Shown here: positions 1 to 8,175 of the stretch, piece after piece
How positions within the stretch are numbered: position 1 is the stretch's first letter
Layout: each line of letters starts with the position of its first letter
DNA from: Lachancea thermotolerans CBS 6340
Lineage: Eukaryota > Ascomycota > Saccharomycetes > Saccharomycetales > Saccharomycetaceae
Length of the DNA stretch: 64,000 bases
Direction: 5' to 3'
Assembly: GCF_000142805.1 (NCBI RefSeq)
Contig: NC_013081.1
Coordinates: 372,001-436,000, forward strand
Program-made: the position numbers and the translations under genes
The notes under the pieces: model-generated
Database searches by the model: none
What the model was told of the DNA's origin: nothing
What the model saw: the letters and a program-made list of their open reading frames with translations, nothing else

Positions 1-896
1 TAACGTGGAGCAGGGTCTCGCACAGGTAGTTGTTGGTGCGCGAGGCGCAGGCCACGTCGCAGGGCGCGCCGAGCGCCACGCCGCGTGCGTACAGCAGCGG
101 GAACACGTCGATGAAGTGGTCCGCGACGTCGCCGATCTCGCCCGACAGCAGCGGGTTGAGGATGCGCGTCTCGACGACGTTGTTGACCTCGCCGTCCTCG
201 CGGTTGTCGGCCATCATGGCGATCGCGCGCACGACGCCGCTGGCGAAGGTCTCGGCCCACACGAGCTCACGCTCGTCGGGCGCCACGGCGAGCACCTCGC
301 CGCGCGTGTCGAGGAAGTAGGACTGCACGGCGCCCGGGATGTGCACGACGACCTCGACGTCGCACTGCCGGAACGCGTTCCACGTGGCGAACGTAATGCG
401 CGCGACACGGTACGGCTTGTGCCGCCCGAACCACACCTGCGGCTTCTCTGCGATCGCGTCGGCCATGCCCTTGAGGAACACCGCGATGGACGTGGGGTCC
501 GACGTGTCTGCGCCGACGCAGTAGAGAAACGTGCCGACCTCACCTTTGTGCTTGTCGTTGACGTGCAGGTCGCCGGCGGCGGCGACGGCGCTGCCGGCTG
601 CGGGCGACGACGTGCTGGGCTCGAGCTGCATCGAGCTGCGCTTGTTGTTGTGCGCGTTGGCGCTCCCGGACGGCGTGTACTTGACGATGGACACGAGGTC
701 CGGCGGGCCCAGGTCCTGGAACTGCGGCAGCTTGGCGCGCCGCTCTTCGATGGCGGATCCGATCTCGTCTTCACGGACTCTGCGCGGTGGTTCGATGTTA
801 GTACGTGGGGCGGCGAGGGCGGCGGGGGACAGCGGCGGCGGCGCCGCCGCCGCGCGTGGACACATACTCGGGAATTGACCCCTGCGAGAGCATCAT
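1..896 (-). CDS. BCH1: ChAPs family exomer subunit (Bch1/Bud7 type), N-terminal part, spliced
   Basis: Exomer cargo adaptor. ChAPs bind Arf1 and Chs5 at the trans-Golgi network and sort cargo such as chitin synthase III to the plasma membrane. The visible protein starts MMLSQGSIPEVREDEIG, is followed by the family-typical LGPPDLVSIVKYTPSG, and stays open to the left edge, so the C-terminal TPR part is missing. The start needs splicing: exon 1 is 868-896 (29 nt), exon 2 runs from 779 to the edge, and the joined codon GAA restores the frame. It lies downstream of TAF9 on the same strand, as BCH1 does in S. cerevisiae (YMR236W-YMR237W), while nearby MBF1 is the neighbour of BUD7 (YOR299W). It is therefore the single pre-duplication gene, and either symbol is defensible. 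Very GC-rich. Confidence 0.88.
780..867 (-). other. BCH1: spliceosomal intron in BCH1/BUD7
   Basis: On the minus strand the donor is GTATGT (867-862), the branch site is an exact TACTAAC (803-797) and the acceptor is CAG (782-780). The intron is 88 nt. Splicing joins nine codons plus two bases to the conserved N-terminus. Unspliced, no ATG in the frame of exon 2 gives the family N-terminus. Confidence 0.88.
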
Positions 897-1158
897 AGTG
901 CGGTGCTTGCGTGTGGTGGGGCGGTGGTGGCGCGTAGGGCGCGGATAGGAGGCCTGGAGCGAGGTTGAAGTATGTAAAAGTTGGGCCTTGGAGGCTTCGT
1001 ACGTAGGGACATCACGAGATGAGAGGCGAGCGGCGGGCAGGGCCTCGCGCGCTGCGCGAGGGCCCTGTGAGTGTGTTGCGGATGTCCTGTGAGCCGCTCG
1101 TGGGCGTCTTGTGAGCGCGCTGCGGGGGTCTCCCTCCCGCGCGCGCGTCTCCCGCCGC

Positions 1159-1599
1159 TCAGCGCGCCGCGCCGTCGCCCACCGCGTGCCCCTGCTCGTC
1201 CCGCTCCTCCTCCAGCCGCCACTCCCGGCTAGTCAAGCAGTACTTCTCCGGCGGCAGCCGCGTCCCCCACATGTTCACCACCTGCGGCAGCGCCTTCTTG
1301 TTGCGCTCCGCGGCCAGCTGCAGCAGCAGCTCCTTGGGCGCCGTGGGCTTGAATTGGTACTGCGTGCGCGCCGCGATCGCCAGCCGAATGTCCTCCACGG
1401 ACAGCTCCGCGGCCGCGTCGCCCGCTGCGTAGTCCCCATACACCATCGCGTCCTTGAGCACGCCGCGCGTGTACCGGTGGGCAAAGTCCATGAGCTGGAG
1501 CGGGACCTGGTCCTCGTAGTGCTGGATTGCCTGCGAGGCGAGCAGGAGGTGGAGCAGTCGCACGTCGCGGGGCACCTCTTCCTGAGCGTCGTCGGTCAT
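1159..1599 (-). CDS. TAF9: TFIID/SAGA subunit Taf9 (histone fold)
   Basis: Taf9 is an H3-like histone-fold protein that pairs with Taf6 in TFIID and SAGA and supports RNA polymerase II initiation. The 146-residue protein carries the conserved fold DVRLLHLLLASQAIQHYED, then QVPLQLMDFAHRYT, and the family block QYQFKPTAPKELLLQLAAE followed by ALPQV and LPPEKYCLT. Length is close to the 157 residues in yeast. The first ATG is used. It sits upstream of BCH1 on the same strand and is divergent from MBF1 across a motif-rich promoter. The C-terminal tail is short and the gene is very GC-rich, like its neighbours up to 3.95 kb. Confidence 0.95.
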   Translation of the reverse strand: MTDDAQEEVPRDVRLLHLLLASQAIQHYEDQVPLQLMDFAHRYTRGVLKDAMVYGDYAAGDAAAELSVEDIRLAIAARTQYQFKPTAPKELLLQLAAERNKKALPQVVNMWGTRLPPEKYCLTSREWRLEEERDEQGHAVGDGAAR

Positions 1600-1751
1600 A
1601 TCTGTGGGAGTGCTGGGCGGCGGACAAGACAGCTGGGGAAGATTGAGCGCTGGCGGGCGAAGAAGAGGGCGATGGTGGAGTCGCTGTGGACGGCGGTCGC
1701 TGCGGACGGGACGCGAGGGTCATGATGCACGTATGTATCACTATATACGTG

Positions 1752-1888
1752 GGTCACATGCCCGTATCGCCTCATACGTATCACGTGCATATGTCGCCTC
1801 GTACGTATATCATTCTGTACTCCGGTCACATGTCTATATCGCTTCCTACGTTACTCACGTGCACATGACGTGACCTCCAGGTCACGTG
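1752..1888. promoter_or_regulatory. repeated CDEI/Cbf1-type motif cluster between TAF9 and MBF1
   Basis: An imperfect direct repeat of about 43 bp occurs at 1752-1794 and 1824-1867. Each copy starts with GGTCACATG and ends with a CACGTGCA-type box. RTCACRTG-like boxes lie at 1753-1760, 1780-1787, 1825-1832, 1854-1861 (CTCACGTG, first base off) and 1881-1888. This is the consensus bound by Cbf1 in yeast. The cluster lies in the shared divergent promoter of TAF9 and MBF1; which gene it serves is inference. Confidence 0.6.
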
Positions 1889-1945
1889 CCCATGGAGCCC
1901 GGCCGAACTTCGTAGAAAAAAATACGCCGCCCTTTGCGCGCGTGC

Positions 1946-1953
1946 TATAAAAG
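1946..1953 (+). promoter_or_regulatory. MBF1: TATA box of MBF1
   Basis: TATAAAAG lies 149 bp before the MBF1 ATG and is followed by a C/T-rich leader (about 1960-2100) of the kind seen in strongly expressed yeast genes. Confidence 0.6.
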
Positions 1954-2101
1954 CGTCGCCGCCGCGCCGTTCTCCCCCAGTTCTCCTCCCCTCCCTCCCC
2001 CACCATAGCGGAGCACTAGAGCACACCCCCCTACTAGTACTTCTCGCACGTTTTTCCCCCCATCGCCACCACCACCACTACTTTTCTCACCCCCTCCAAA
2101 T

Positions 2102-2557
2102 ATGTCTGACTGGGACTCCACCACCGTCATCGGATCCAGGGCCAGAGCCGGCGGCAGCGGCCCAAGAGCGCAGGTCGCACGCACCCAGGGTCAGATCAAC
2201 GCCGCCCGCAGATCGGGCAACGTGCTCTCCGTCGACAAGAAGTACAGCTCGTCCAACGCCAAGGGCGACCCCGAGGGCCAGAGGCTCACCAAGATCGACC
2301 GTGAGACCGACATCGTCGTGCCCAAGAAGCTCGACCTGTCCGTCGGCAAGGCCATCTCGCGCGCGCGTGGCGAGAAGAAGCTGACGCAGAAGGACCTCGC
2401 CACCAAGGTCAACGAAAAGCCCACCGTGATCAACGACTACGAGGCCGGCCGCGCCATCCCCAACCAGCAGATTCTGGCCAAGCTCGAGCGCGCGCTCGGC
2501 GTCAAGCTGCGTGGTAAGAACATCGGCGAGCCGCTCGGCCCCAAGAAGAAGGCTTGA
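2102..2557 (+). CDS. MBF1: multiprotein bridging factor 1
   Basis: Coactivator that bridges Gcn4 and TBP and limits frameshifting on collided ribosomes. The 151-residue length equals that of the yeast protein. It opens [15 protein letters not shown]. Residues about 1-75 are the MBF1 N-terminal domain and about 80-140 are a Cro/C1-type helix-turn-helix ([20 protein letters not shown] and [20 protein letters not shown]). It ends in a basic GPKKKA tail. It lies between TAF9 and RNA1. In S. cerevisiae MBF1 is YOR298C-A, next to BUD7, which supports the unduplicated order. Codon use is GC-rich (CTC, GCC), unlike the RPL2 and RPL29 genes later in the window. Confidence 0.97.
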   Translation: MSDWDSTTVIGSRARAGGSGPRAQVARTQGQINAARRSGNVLSVDKKYSSSNAKGDPEGQRLTKIDRETDIVVPKKLDLSVGKAISRARGEKKLTQKDLATKVNEKPTVINDYEAGRAIPNQQILAKLERALGVKLRGKNIGEPLGPKKKA

Positions 2558-2712
2558 GCGCTGCTCCCCTGTCTCTGCCTCTGCCTCCTCTGTAACGATC
2601 GATGACTGACTATATAAAAAAAATGTACACTACCTAAAATTTTCAAACCTGATCCAGCATTAAACTCCACCACACTCACCACCGCAGCGCCCCGCCCTCC
2701 TGATCTCCCGCC

Positions 2713-3945
2713 ATGGCGTCTCTCGCGTTCACCCCCGCCCACGAGCAATCCCACGTCTTCAGCGTCGCCAACCGCGCGCTTAAGCTCACGTCCAGCACGG
2801 ACATCGCGCCGCTGCTGGAAGACCTCGCAAAGCTACCCCAGTGCACCAAGATCGACTTCTCGGGCAACACGCTGGGCATCGAGGCCTCGCGCGCGCTCGC
2901 CGCGTGCATCGCCGACAACGCGAGCGTGCGCGACCACCTCGTGGAGCTCAACTTCGCGGACCTCTACACCTCGCGTCTCGTCGACGAGGTCGTCGAGAGT
3001 CTGGAGATATTCGTGCCCGTGTGGCTCGCGTGCCCCCGCCTCTCCATCGTCAACCTCTCCGACAACGCGTTCGGCCTGAGAACCATCGACTCGCTCGAGC
3101 ATTACATCCGCAGCGCGGTGCAGCTCGAGCACCTGATCCTGTCCAACAACGGCATGGGGCCCTTCGCCGGCGAGCGCATCGGCAAGGCACTCTACCAGCT
3201 CGCGCAGCGCAAGAAGGCCGCCGGCAGCCCGCTACTCGAGACCTTCATCTGCGGCAGAAACCGCCTGGAAAACGGCTCCGCTGCCCACCTCGCGCTCGGC
3301 CTCAAAGCGCACGGCGCGGGGCTCAAGGTCGTCAAGCTCTACCAGAACGGTATCCGGCCCCGCGGCGTGGCCACCCTGATCAGGCACGGCCTGCGCCACA
3401 ACACCGCGCTCCAGGTGCTCGACCTCCAAGACAATACTTTCACCACAGTCGCCTCTGCGGCCCTGGCCGAGACCCTGCCAGTATGGCGCGACTCCCTCGT
3501 TGAGCTGAACGTCAACGACTGTCTGCTGAAGGGCTCTGGTTCGGACCTCGTCGCCAAGGCCCTCCAAGCGTACGAGTTCCCCCAGCTGCACGCTCTGAGA
3601 TTGCAATACAACGAGCTGACCCAAGACACCCTGGAGTCCAGCCTCCTGCCCGCGCTGCAGGCCAACAAGCTACCAGCCCTGAAGTTCCTGGAACTGAACG
3701 GTAACAGGCTCGAGGAGGACTCCGACACCCTCACCGAGCTCGAGCAGGCCTTCGACGGCGAGCTCGACGACCTCGACGACCTGGAGGAACTCGACAGCGA
3801 GGACGAGGAAGACGAAGAAGACGAAGAAGAAGAGGACGCGGACGCCTCCGAGGAAACCGACATCGAGGCCCTCGAGAAAAGCCTGGCCGATCTGGAAATC
3901 AACGTAGATGAATTGGCCCAAGACTTGCAAAAAACCTCGATCTAG
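2713..3945 (+). CDS. RNA1: RanGAP, GTPase-activating protein for Gsp1
   Basis: Cytosolic activator of GTP hydrolysis by Gsp1/Ran, needed for nuclear transport direction. The 410-residue protein is a leucine-rich-repeat solenoid (about 20-350) with family landmarks FSGNTLGIEASRALA, LSDNAFGL, the ICGRNRLENGS loop, LDLQDNTFT and LRLQYNEL. An acidic tail (about 350-385) is rich in Asp/Glu, and the protein ends in a helix. Length is close to the 407 residues in yeast. It points away from TAF9 and BCH1, as YMR235C does from YMR236W. The GC-rich compositional region ends with this gene. Confidence 0.97.
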   Translation: MASLAFTPAHEQSHVFSVANRALKLTSSTDIAPLLEDLAKLPQCTKIDFSGNTLGIEASRALAACIADNASVRDHLVELNFADLYTSRLVDEVVESLEIFVPVWLACPRLSIVNLSDNAFGLRTIDSLEHYIRSAVQLEHLILSNNGMGPFAGERIGKALYQLAQRKKAAGSPLLETFICGRNRLENGSAAHLALGLKAHGAGLKVVKLYQNGIRPRGVATLIRHGLRHNTALQVLDLQDNTFTTVASAALAETLPVWRDSLVELNVNDCLLKGSGSDLVAKALQAYEFPQLHALRLQYNELTQDTLESSLLPALQANKLPALKFLELNGNRLEEDSDTLTELEQAFDGELDDLDDLEELDSEDEEDEEDEEEEDADASEETDIEALEKSLADLEINVDELAQDLQKTSI

Positions 3946-3985
3946 TCCGAAGCAGCACTGTTGACGTGTACGAGCGTGTGCTAAT

Positions 3986-5395
3986 TTAACTAATCTTTAC
4001 GTTTTTCTGTATACTGTCGATCATCTCATCTTTCTGCATCCATCTTCTCTCTAGCCATTTCTCTAGCTTCCGGTCGCTCAGTGCCAGCAGCTTGGACATC
4101 GGGTGCTTGCAAGTGTGAATCCGGATCAAAAGCGGCGAGTCTTGGAAGCTAGAGCTCGCCATCTGCAGAAAGGATGGCGTCACTTGTTCCAGCTGGTAGT
4201 GGGCGCCATCCTCCAACCGCTTCTGCTCCTGCTCATGGAGATGCGCGTGATCCTTGCCCTTGGATATCTTGGCTCGATAGTAGACAATCGTAAGATCCCA
4301 CACAAAGGGGTCCACGCTTAGAAGCGCCCTCTGCGTGGGCTTCAACTTCTTCTTGTTTTTGGCCAAAGCCTCATCATCCTCGACCCGGCCCAGAAACATG
4401 CTCACCTGTGCGATCTGCGTATCGCTTATCCGAGACCCGGGATGTCTTATCTTGCACACCATGCTGTCTGCCTTCGTCACGGCGTTTCTCAACCGGCGGC
4501 CTCTTCGTGCTATTCCAACGCCCCGGACGTGGGACAAGCATCGAATGGCGGCCTTGAAATTCTTGAACCTGGGGTACAGTACATTGTTTAGCATCGGCAA
4601 GTAGTTGTCCTTCGCGAGTTTCCTCTGCACTAGCCGCAGCTCGGGCGTCAGTACGTTCACCTCGGGAAAGACGGCAAGGATTTGATTGCCTCTGTCTTCA
4701 AGGAATTCTTGCAACCGCGCAGCATCAACTGCGCAATTCTCGTCTCCGGCCAGGATGCTACTGAGGAGCCTCAACGATGGCATATTGCACACTCGTCCCC
4801 AAGTAACAAACTTGAGACCCAACATGGTATCCGTCTCTTTTGACTCGAATAACCGCCAGAAATTCTGGCGAGCAGCCACACGCTCTTCTCCTTGGGCGAG
4901 GTAGTTTATCAGAGAGTAGTCCATGACCGAGCGGTGGTTTGCAATGACTAACGACGACCGTTTATTTGTTACAGCGGTGGGGAAGCCCTCTGTATCTCCT
5001 GTGACAAGCAGTCTGACATTGCCATGCCGAAAAGTCAGATCGGCGAGAGCAACCTGATAGCACAGTTCAAGGCGCTCCTCGACGCGCTTCATCGGCGGTA
5101 GCACGCGCAGCTTTATACTGCAGACAACATGTTCTAGGTTCTCTGTCAAACGCTCCCCCACTAAAGGAATCCATATGAGTGTTTTGCTCACCGTGCCGAT
5201 AGCCCACTTGCTGGGCCTCGAATCTACCGACTGCTCCACTATCCACGTCTTGAAGCTCCATACGTTATAAGCAGCGACATATTGAACAAGTAACACCAGT
5301 TGTAGAACAAGGCTCAACGCTGCCGGAACGTTGTCGGCCCTCAGTTGCAGACCAGAACCCACAAAGTGTGTCCTCAAGGTATCTAATATCGACAT
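3986..5395 (-). CDS. MUM3: Mum3-like membrane acyltransferase (PlsC/LPLAT family)
   Basis: In yeast Mum3 is needed for outer spore-wall formation and is related to Cst26-type lysophospholipid acyltransferases. The 469-residue protein has a hydrophobic N-terminal segment and the acyltransferase motif I NHRSVMDYSL (NHx4D, near residue 150). A FPEVN segment near 241 sits where active relatives have FPEG. The first ATG, MSILDTLRTHF, is chosen; the frame is open further upstream but only from a TTG. Position between MBF1 and TIM18 matches YOR298W. It is convergent with RNA1 and divergent from TIM18. Substrate is unknown. Confidence 0.88.
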   Translation of the reverse strand: MSILDTLRTHFVGSGLQLRADNVPAALSLVLQLVLLVQYVAAYNVWSFKTWIVEQSVDSRPSKWAIGTVSKTLIWIPLVGERLTENLEHVVCSIKLRVLPPMKRVEERLELCYQVALADLTFRHGNVRLLVTGDTEGFPTAVTNKRSSLVIANHRSVMDYSLINYLAQGEERVAARQNFWRLFESKETDTMLGLKFVTWGRVCNMPSLRLLSSILAGDENCAVDAARLQEFLEDRGNQILAVFPEVNVLTPELRLVQRKLAKDNYLPMLNNVLYPRFKNFKAAIRCLSHVRGVGIARRGRRLRNAVTKADSMVCKIRHPGSRISDTQIAQVSMFLGRVEDDEALAKNKKKLKPTQRALLSVDPFVWDLTIVYYRAKISKGKDHAHLHEQEQKRLEDGAHYQLEQVTPSFLQMASSSFQDSPLLIRIHTCKHPMSKLLALSDRKLEKWLERRWMQKDEMIDSIQKNVKIS

Positions 5396-5812
5396 TGGAT
5401 ATTCCGGTTCCGTGACAATGAATAGCAAGTGCGAGCGTAGTCTTGTTGGCTCCGTCCATTATTTTTGTGACGCCAGACAGACCAATGTCAAAGTTCCATT
5501 AAGTGAAAACCACGGCGAATTGATGAAAGCGCGAGAAAAAAGGCATAAACTCAACTCATGCGTCAACTGCAGTAGATGATTCGCCATGTAGTAGATGTAG
5601 ATCTGGGAACTGAGACCCCTTTGAGACTCACTTTCCTCGGCTCGGGACTGTACTCGTGATGTACTTTGCCTTTCGACACATTTTTCAAAAAACTCATGCT
5701 CATCTCATCTCAGGTCGAAAGTCGTGAACAAATCTCATTCCTTGAGCATTGACGCTTCTATTTATTCCTCCTCCTCTAAGTTCGGACTCTGCCTTTCTCC
5801 AAGGTCCAAACT
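5396..5812. other. divergent promoter region MUM3/TIM18
   Basis: 417 bp between two divergent genes. I see no RNA gene, repeat or clear motif. Short open frames here are not supported. Confidence 0.5.
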
Positions 5813-6382
5813 ATGTTGAAACGATGCTTTGAATCAAATTTGCGGAGTGGCACTAGGTCCGTGCTCACTCGTGCCAAGCTCAGTCAGCACCGTCCCAGTA
5901 TAGGCCTTAGGCCGATGTCGTTGAAACCCAACTTCAGCAAACTAAAGATCGTTCCACCACCACCTGGGGGTGTGGAAGGAGGTGTCAACGATCCGCTAAA
6001 GCCAGTCGAGATCGACTACTTCCATGGTTCGTACCATTGGGACTATGAACGGATCACTGCGGTGATGCTCGTTCCTCTGACACTAGTTCCCATGTATGGT
6101 GCACTCTCCAGTGGCACGCTTTACCCGCTGCTTGATGCAATGCTTTGTAGTGTGCTACTGATCCACTCGCAGCTCGGGATTACCAGCTGTATCATAGACT
6201 ACATTCCTAAGCGCAAGTTCGGGATATGGCACAAACTGGCTATGGGAATGCTTTACACAGGCAGTGCGGTTGGCCTGTATGGAGTCTACGAGCTGGAAAC
6301 TAGTAACAACGGGCTTGTTGACCTGATCGGCAGGCTCTGGAAAGAAGATGAGTCGGGGCTCACTATCTTCTCGAGGTTCTGA
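5813..6382 (+). CDS. TIM18: Tim18-like inner-membrane protein (Sdh4/CybS family)
   Basis: Tim18 is a subunit of the TIM22 complex, which inserts carrier proteins into the mitochondrial inner membrane. It derives from the succinate dehydrogenase anchor Sdh4. The 189-residue protein has a basic N-terminal presequence (MLKRCFESNLRSGTRSVLTR), then FHGSYHWDYERI and three membrane segments including LLIHSQLG, CIIDYIPKRKFG and YGVYELE. Length is close to the 192 residues in yeast. The family alone does not separate Tim18 from Sdh4/Shh4; the position between MUM3 and the YOR296W-type gene (YOR297C) favours TIM18. The residues DY of the Sdh4 quinone-site region are kept. Confidence 0.78.
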   Translation: MLKRCFESNLRSGTRSVLTRAKLSQHRPSIGLRPMSLKPNFSKLKIVPPPPGGVEGGVNDPLKPVEIDYFHGSYHWDYERITAVMLVPLTLVPMYGALSSGTLYPLLDAMLCSVLLIHSQLGITSCIIDYIPKRKFGIWHKLAMGMLYTGSAVGLYGVYELETSNNGLVDLIGRLWKEDESGLTIFSRF

Positions 6383-6493
6383 GTGAATTGCGGTGCTTCT
6401 GTATCGCGCCTCGCTTTAGCTGTTCTACCTCCATTGTTCTAATGACCTCACTGCCTTGTATATATAAGCTAGCTTCATATCTTTTAGTTCTAG

Positions 6494-7639
6494 TTAAGAT
6501 TTGCTGGCGCCCAACCTGGCGAGTTCATCCGCCTTCTCATTACCCGCTTCTCCCGCGTGTCCTCTAACCCACTCGATGTGAAACTTTGAACTTCCGAATA
6601 CCTCCTCATTAATCTCGTAGAACTTTTTGACCTTAACAAATTTCTGAACCAGAGGCGCGATCAGGTCGCTGTTTGGCAGCTGCTCGAGTTTCTGCACGCT
6701 GTATCCCATGTAGCGATCATTCAGCAGTTTCGCTACGTATTCTGAGTCAGTCTTGATTTGATATCTCAAGTTTTTTTTATTGGCAGTGAGATTTGTCCAG
6801 ATTTGGTCTAGCGCGCTTGACACAGCTTGAATCTCGGCACGGTTATTAGTCTGCGCTCCCTCAAGCAGGGGCTCTGATATGTTATTCCCCCCGTCTTGTT
6901 CGAAGTAGACGCCATATCCCGCGCGAGAGGACCGTGTGCCATTGCTTAGAGCAGATCCATCGCAATAAACATTACAGTCCTGGACCACAGCACCCTCTTC
7001 GGGTACTCTCGAGTATTGCGAGAGGAACTGCTCTTGATCTTGGCCAATAAACTCAAAATCTTTGGAGCTCGTGCCATTGATGAAGTTTTGGGCTTCTTCA
7101 AGGCTATCAAGTTTTTTGAATGATATACCGCTTTTGCGTGACACATATCGCTGACACTCAGGCCAGCTCTCGAAAATCTTGCTTTCGTAGTTGGGGTTTG
7201 AGCTTTTAACACCGTAGAATCTTTGACTAGCCTTTTGGCCCCTCTTTCGACTTTCTTGGTTATTCCTTAAGATCGATGACCTAGTTGGTGACATTTCGCG
7301 GGTGCGGCCTGCCTTCACCTTTGAGGCTAAGCTCCGGCTATCACGAGGTCCATTCCGCTCTCCAGAAGAGCGTTCACTTTTCATGGTGTGAGGCCCGTAA
7401 CCGATCTGCGAGCTCTGCGACTCTCTATAAGCCTGACGAGACTGCGGCACTCTTAAGCTAGAGGATGGTTTTGAGAACGATTTTCCCTGCTCGGCGAAAG
7501 ACTGTGCCTCCGCCATTGTGTCAAACTTCTTGTACCTGGCGCCTGGAAAGCCACTCACTAATGATTTGCAAGTATCCCAGTTGTTAAATACGCCTGTTGA
7601 GCGACCATTTTGCACCGCGTAGAACGAATTCTTGGCCAT
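6494..7639 (-). CDS. RNH1: ribonuclease H1 with two hybrid-binding domains
   Basis: Cleaves RNA in RNA:DNA hybrids. The 381-residue protein has two N-terminal hybrid-binding domains (FYAVQNGRSTGVFNNW near residue 5 and FYGVKSSN near 140), a Ser/Arg-rich linker and a C-terminal RNase H fold. The acidic catalytic set is visible: D in VYCDGSALSNGT, E in NNRAEIQAV, D in KTDSEYV and D in NEKADELA. The ATG giving MAKNSFYAVQ is chosen because it fits the first domain; upstream only a TTG extends it. Position near RNA1 matches YMR234W. Confidence 0.95.
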   Translation of the reverse strand: MAKNSFYAVQNGRSTGVFNNWDTCKSLVSGFPGARYKKFDTMAEAQSFAEQGKSFSKPSSSLRVPQSRQAYRESQSSQIGYGPHTMKSERSSGERNGPRDSRSLASKVKAGRTREMSPTRSSILRNNQESRKRGQKASQRFYGVKSSNPNYESKIFESWPECQRYVSRKSGISFKKLDSLEEAQNFINGTSSKDFEFIGQDQEQFLSQYSRVPEEGAVVQDCNVYCDGSALSNGTRSSRAGYGVYFEQDGGNNISEPLLEGAQTNNRAEIQAVSSALDQIWTNLTANKKNLRYQIKTDSEYVAKLLNDRYMGYSVQKLEQLPNSDLIAPLVQKFVKVKKFYEINEEVFGSSKFHIEWVRGHAGEAGNEKADELARLGASKS

Positions 7640-8175
7640 GATATAAAGACTGGTGCTTAGCACTTTCCCCAGGCTTTTGAAAGTTTTCTGAATTGTATAC
7701 AATTCAATGATTAACCTCTCCTTCTGCAGGCCTCAAACCTCGTCAAGAAATCACTGAAGATCTGTATTTTTCGTGTCAAATGGACCTTACAATAATTGAT
7801 TATTTTGAAAGGTGTTTCTCATTTAGGCTCCTTTGTTGAGCGCAAGACCTATGGCACTGGCAGTTTCAATCCGCCAGAGTCTCTCAAGTAGATAATCTCT
7901 AGATAACTATTTTTACAAATTTTGACTGACTTTTTAGTCTATAATTCTTAACTGGTTGGGAAGCAGCCTCTAAAACGAACTATATCAGAAACCAAATTTT
8001 CTATTCAGTGGTACATTGAGGATCCACACCGGAACAAAGCAAGCAGGAGTTTTCCTAAGATTTGAAGCAGTAAATCGCTCTGTTCTGAGTTCGCTTAGCT
8101 TTGCTACTGGCAGAGCGGGATCGACAAGGTCTAACTGCTAAATCCCCGTTTGTTTCGTTAGTTTATTTTAGTCCT
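7640..8175. other. intergenic region, no gene seen
   Basis: 536 bp of AT-rich sequence between the RNH1 start and the end of the next minus-strand gene. It must hold the RNH1 promoter and the upstream terminator. No tRNA box, repeat or supported frame seen. Confidence 0.5.

Noticed and set aside
5-898. Long plus-strand open frame at the left edge
   Set aside because: Shadow of the GC-rich BCH1 gene on the minus strand; its composition mirrors the real gene and no family is recognisable.
1752-1888. CDEI-type boxes as a sign of a centromere
   Set aside because: No AT-rich CDEII or CDEIII follows; the region is a GC-rich divergent promoter.
7640-8175. tRNA or solo-LTR in the RNH1 upstream gap
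   Set aside because: No A/B box pair, no TG...CA ends with a target duplication.
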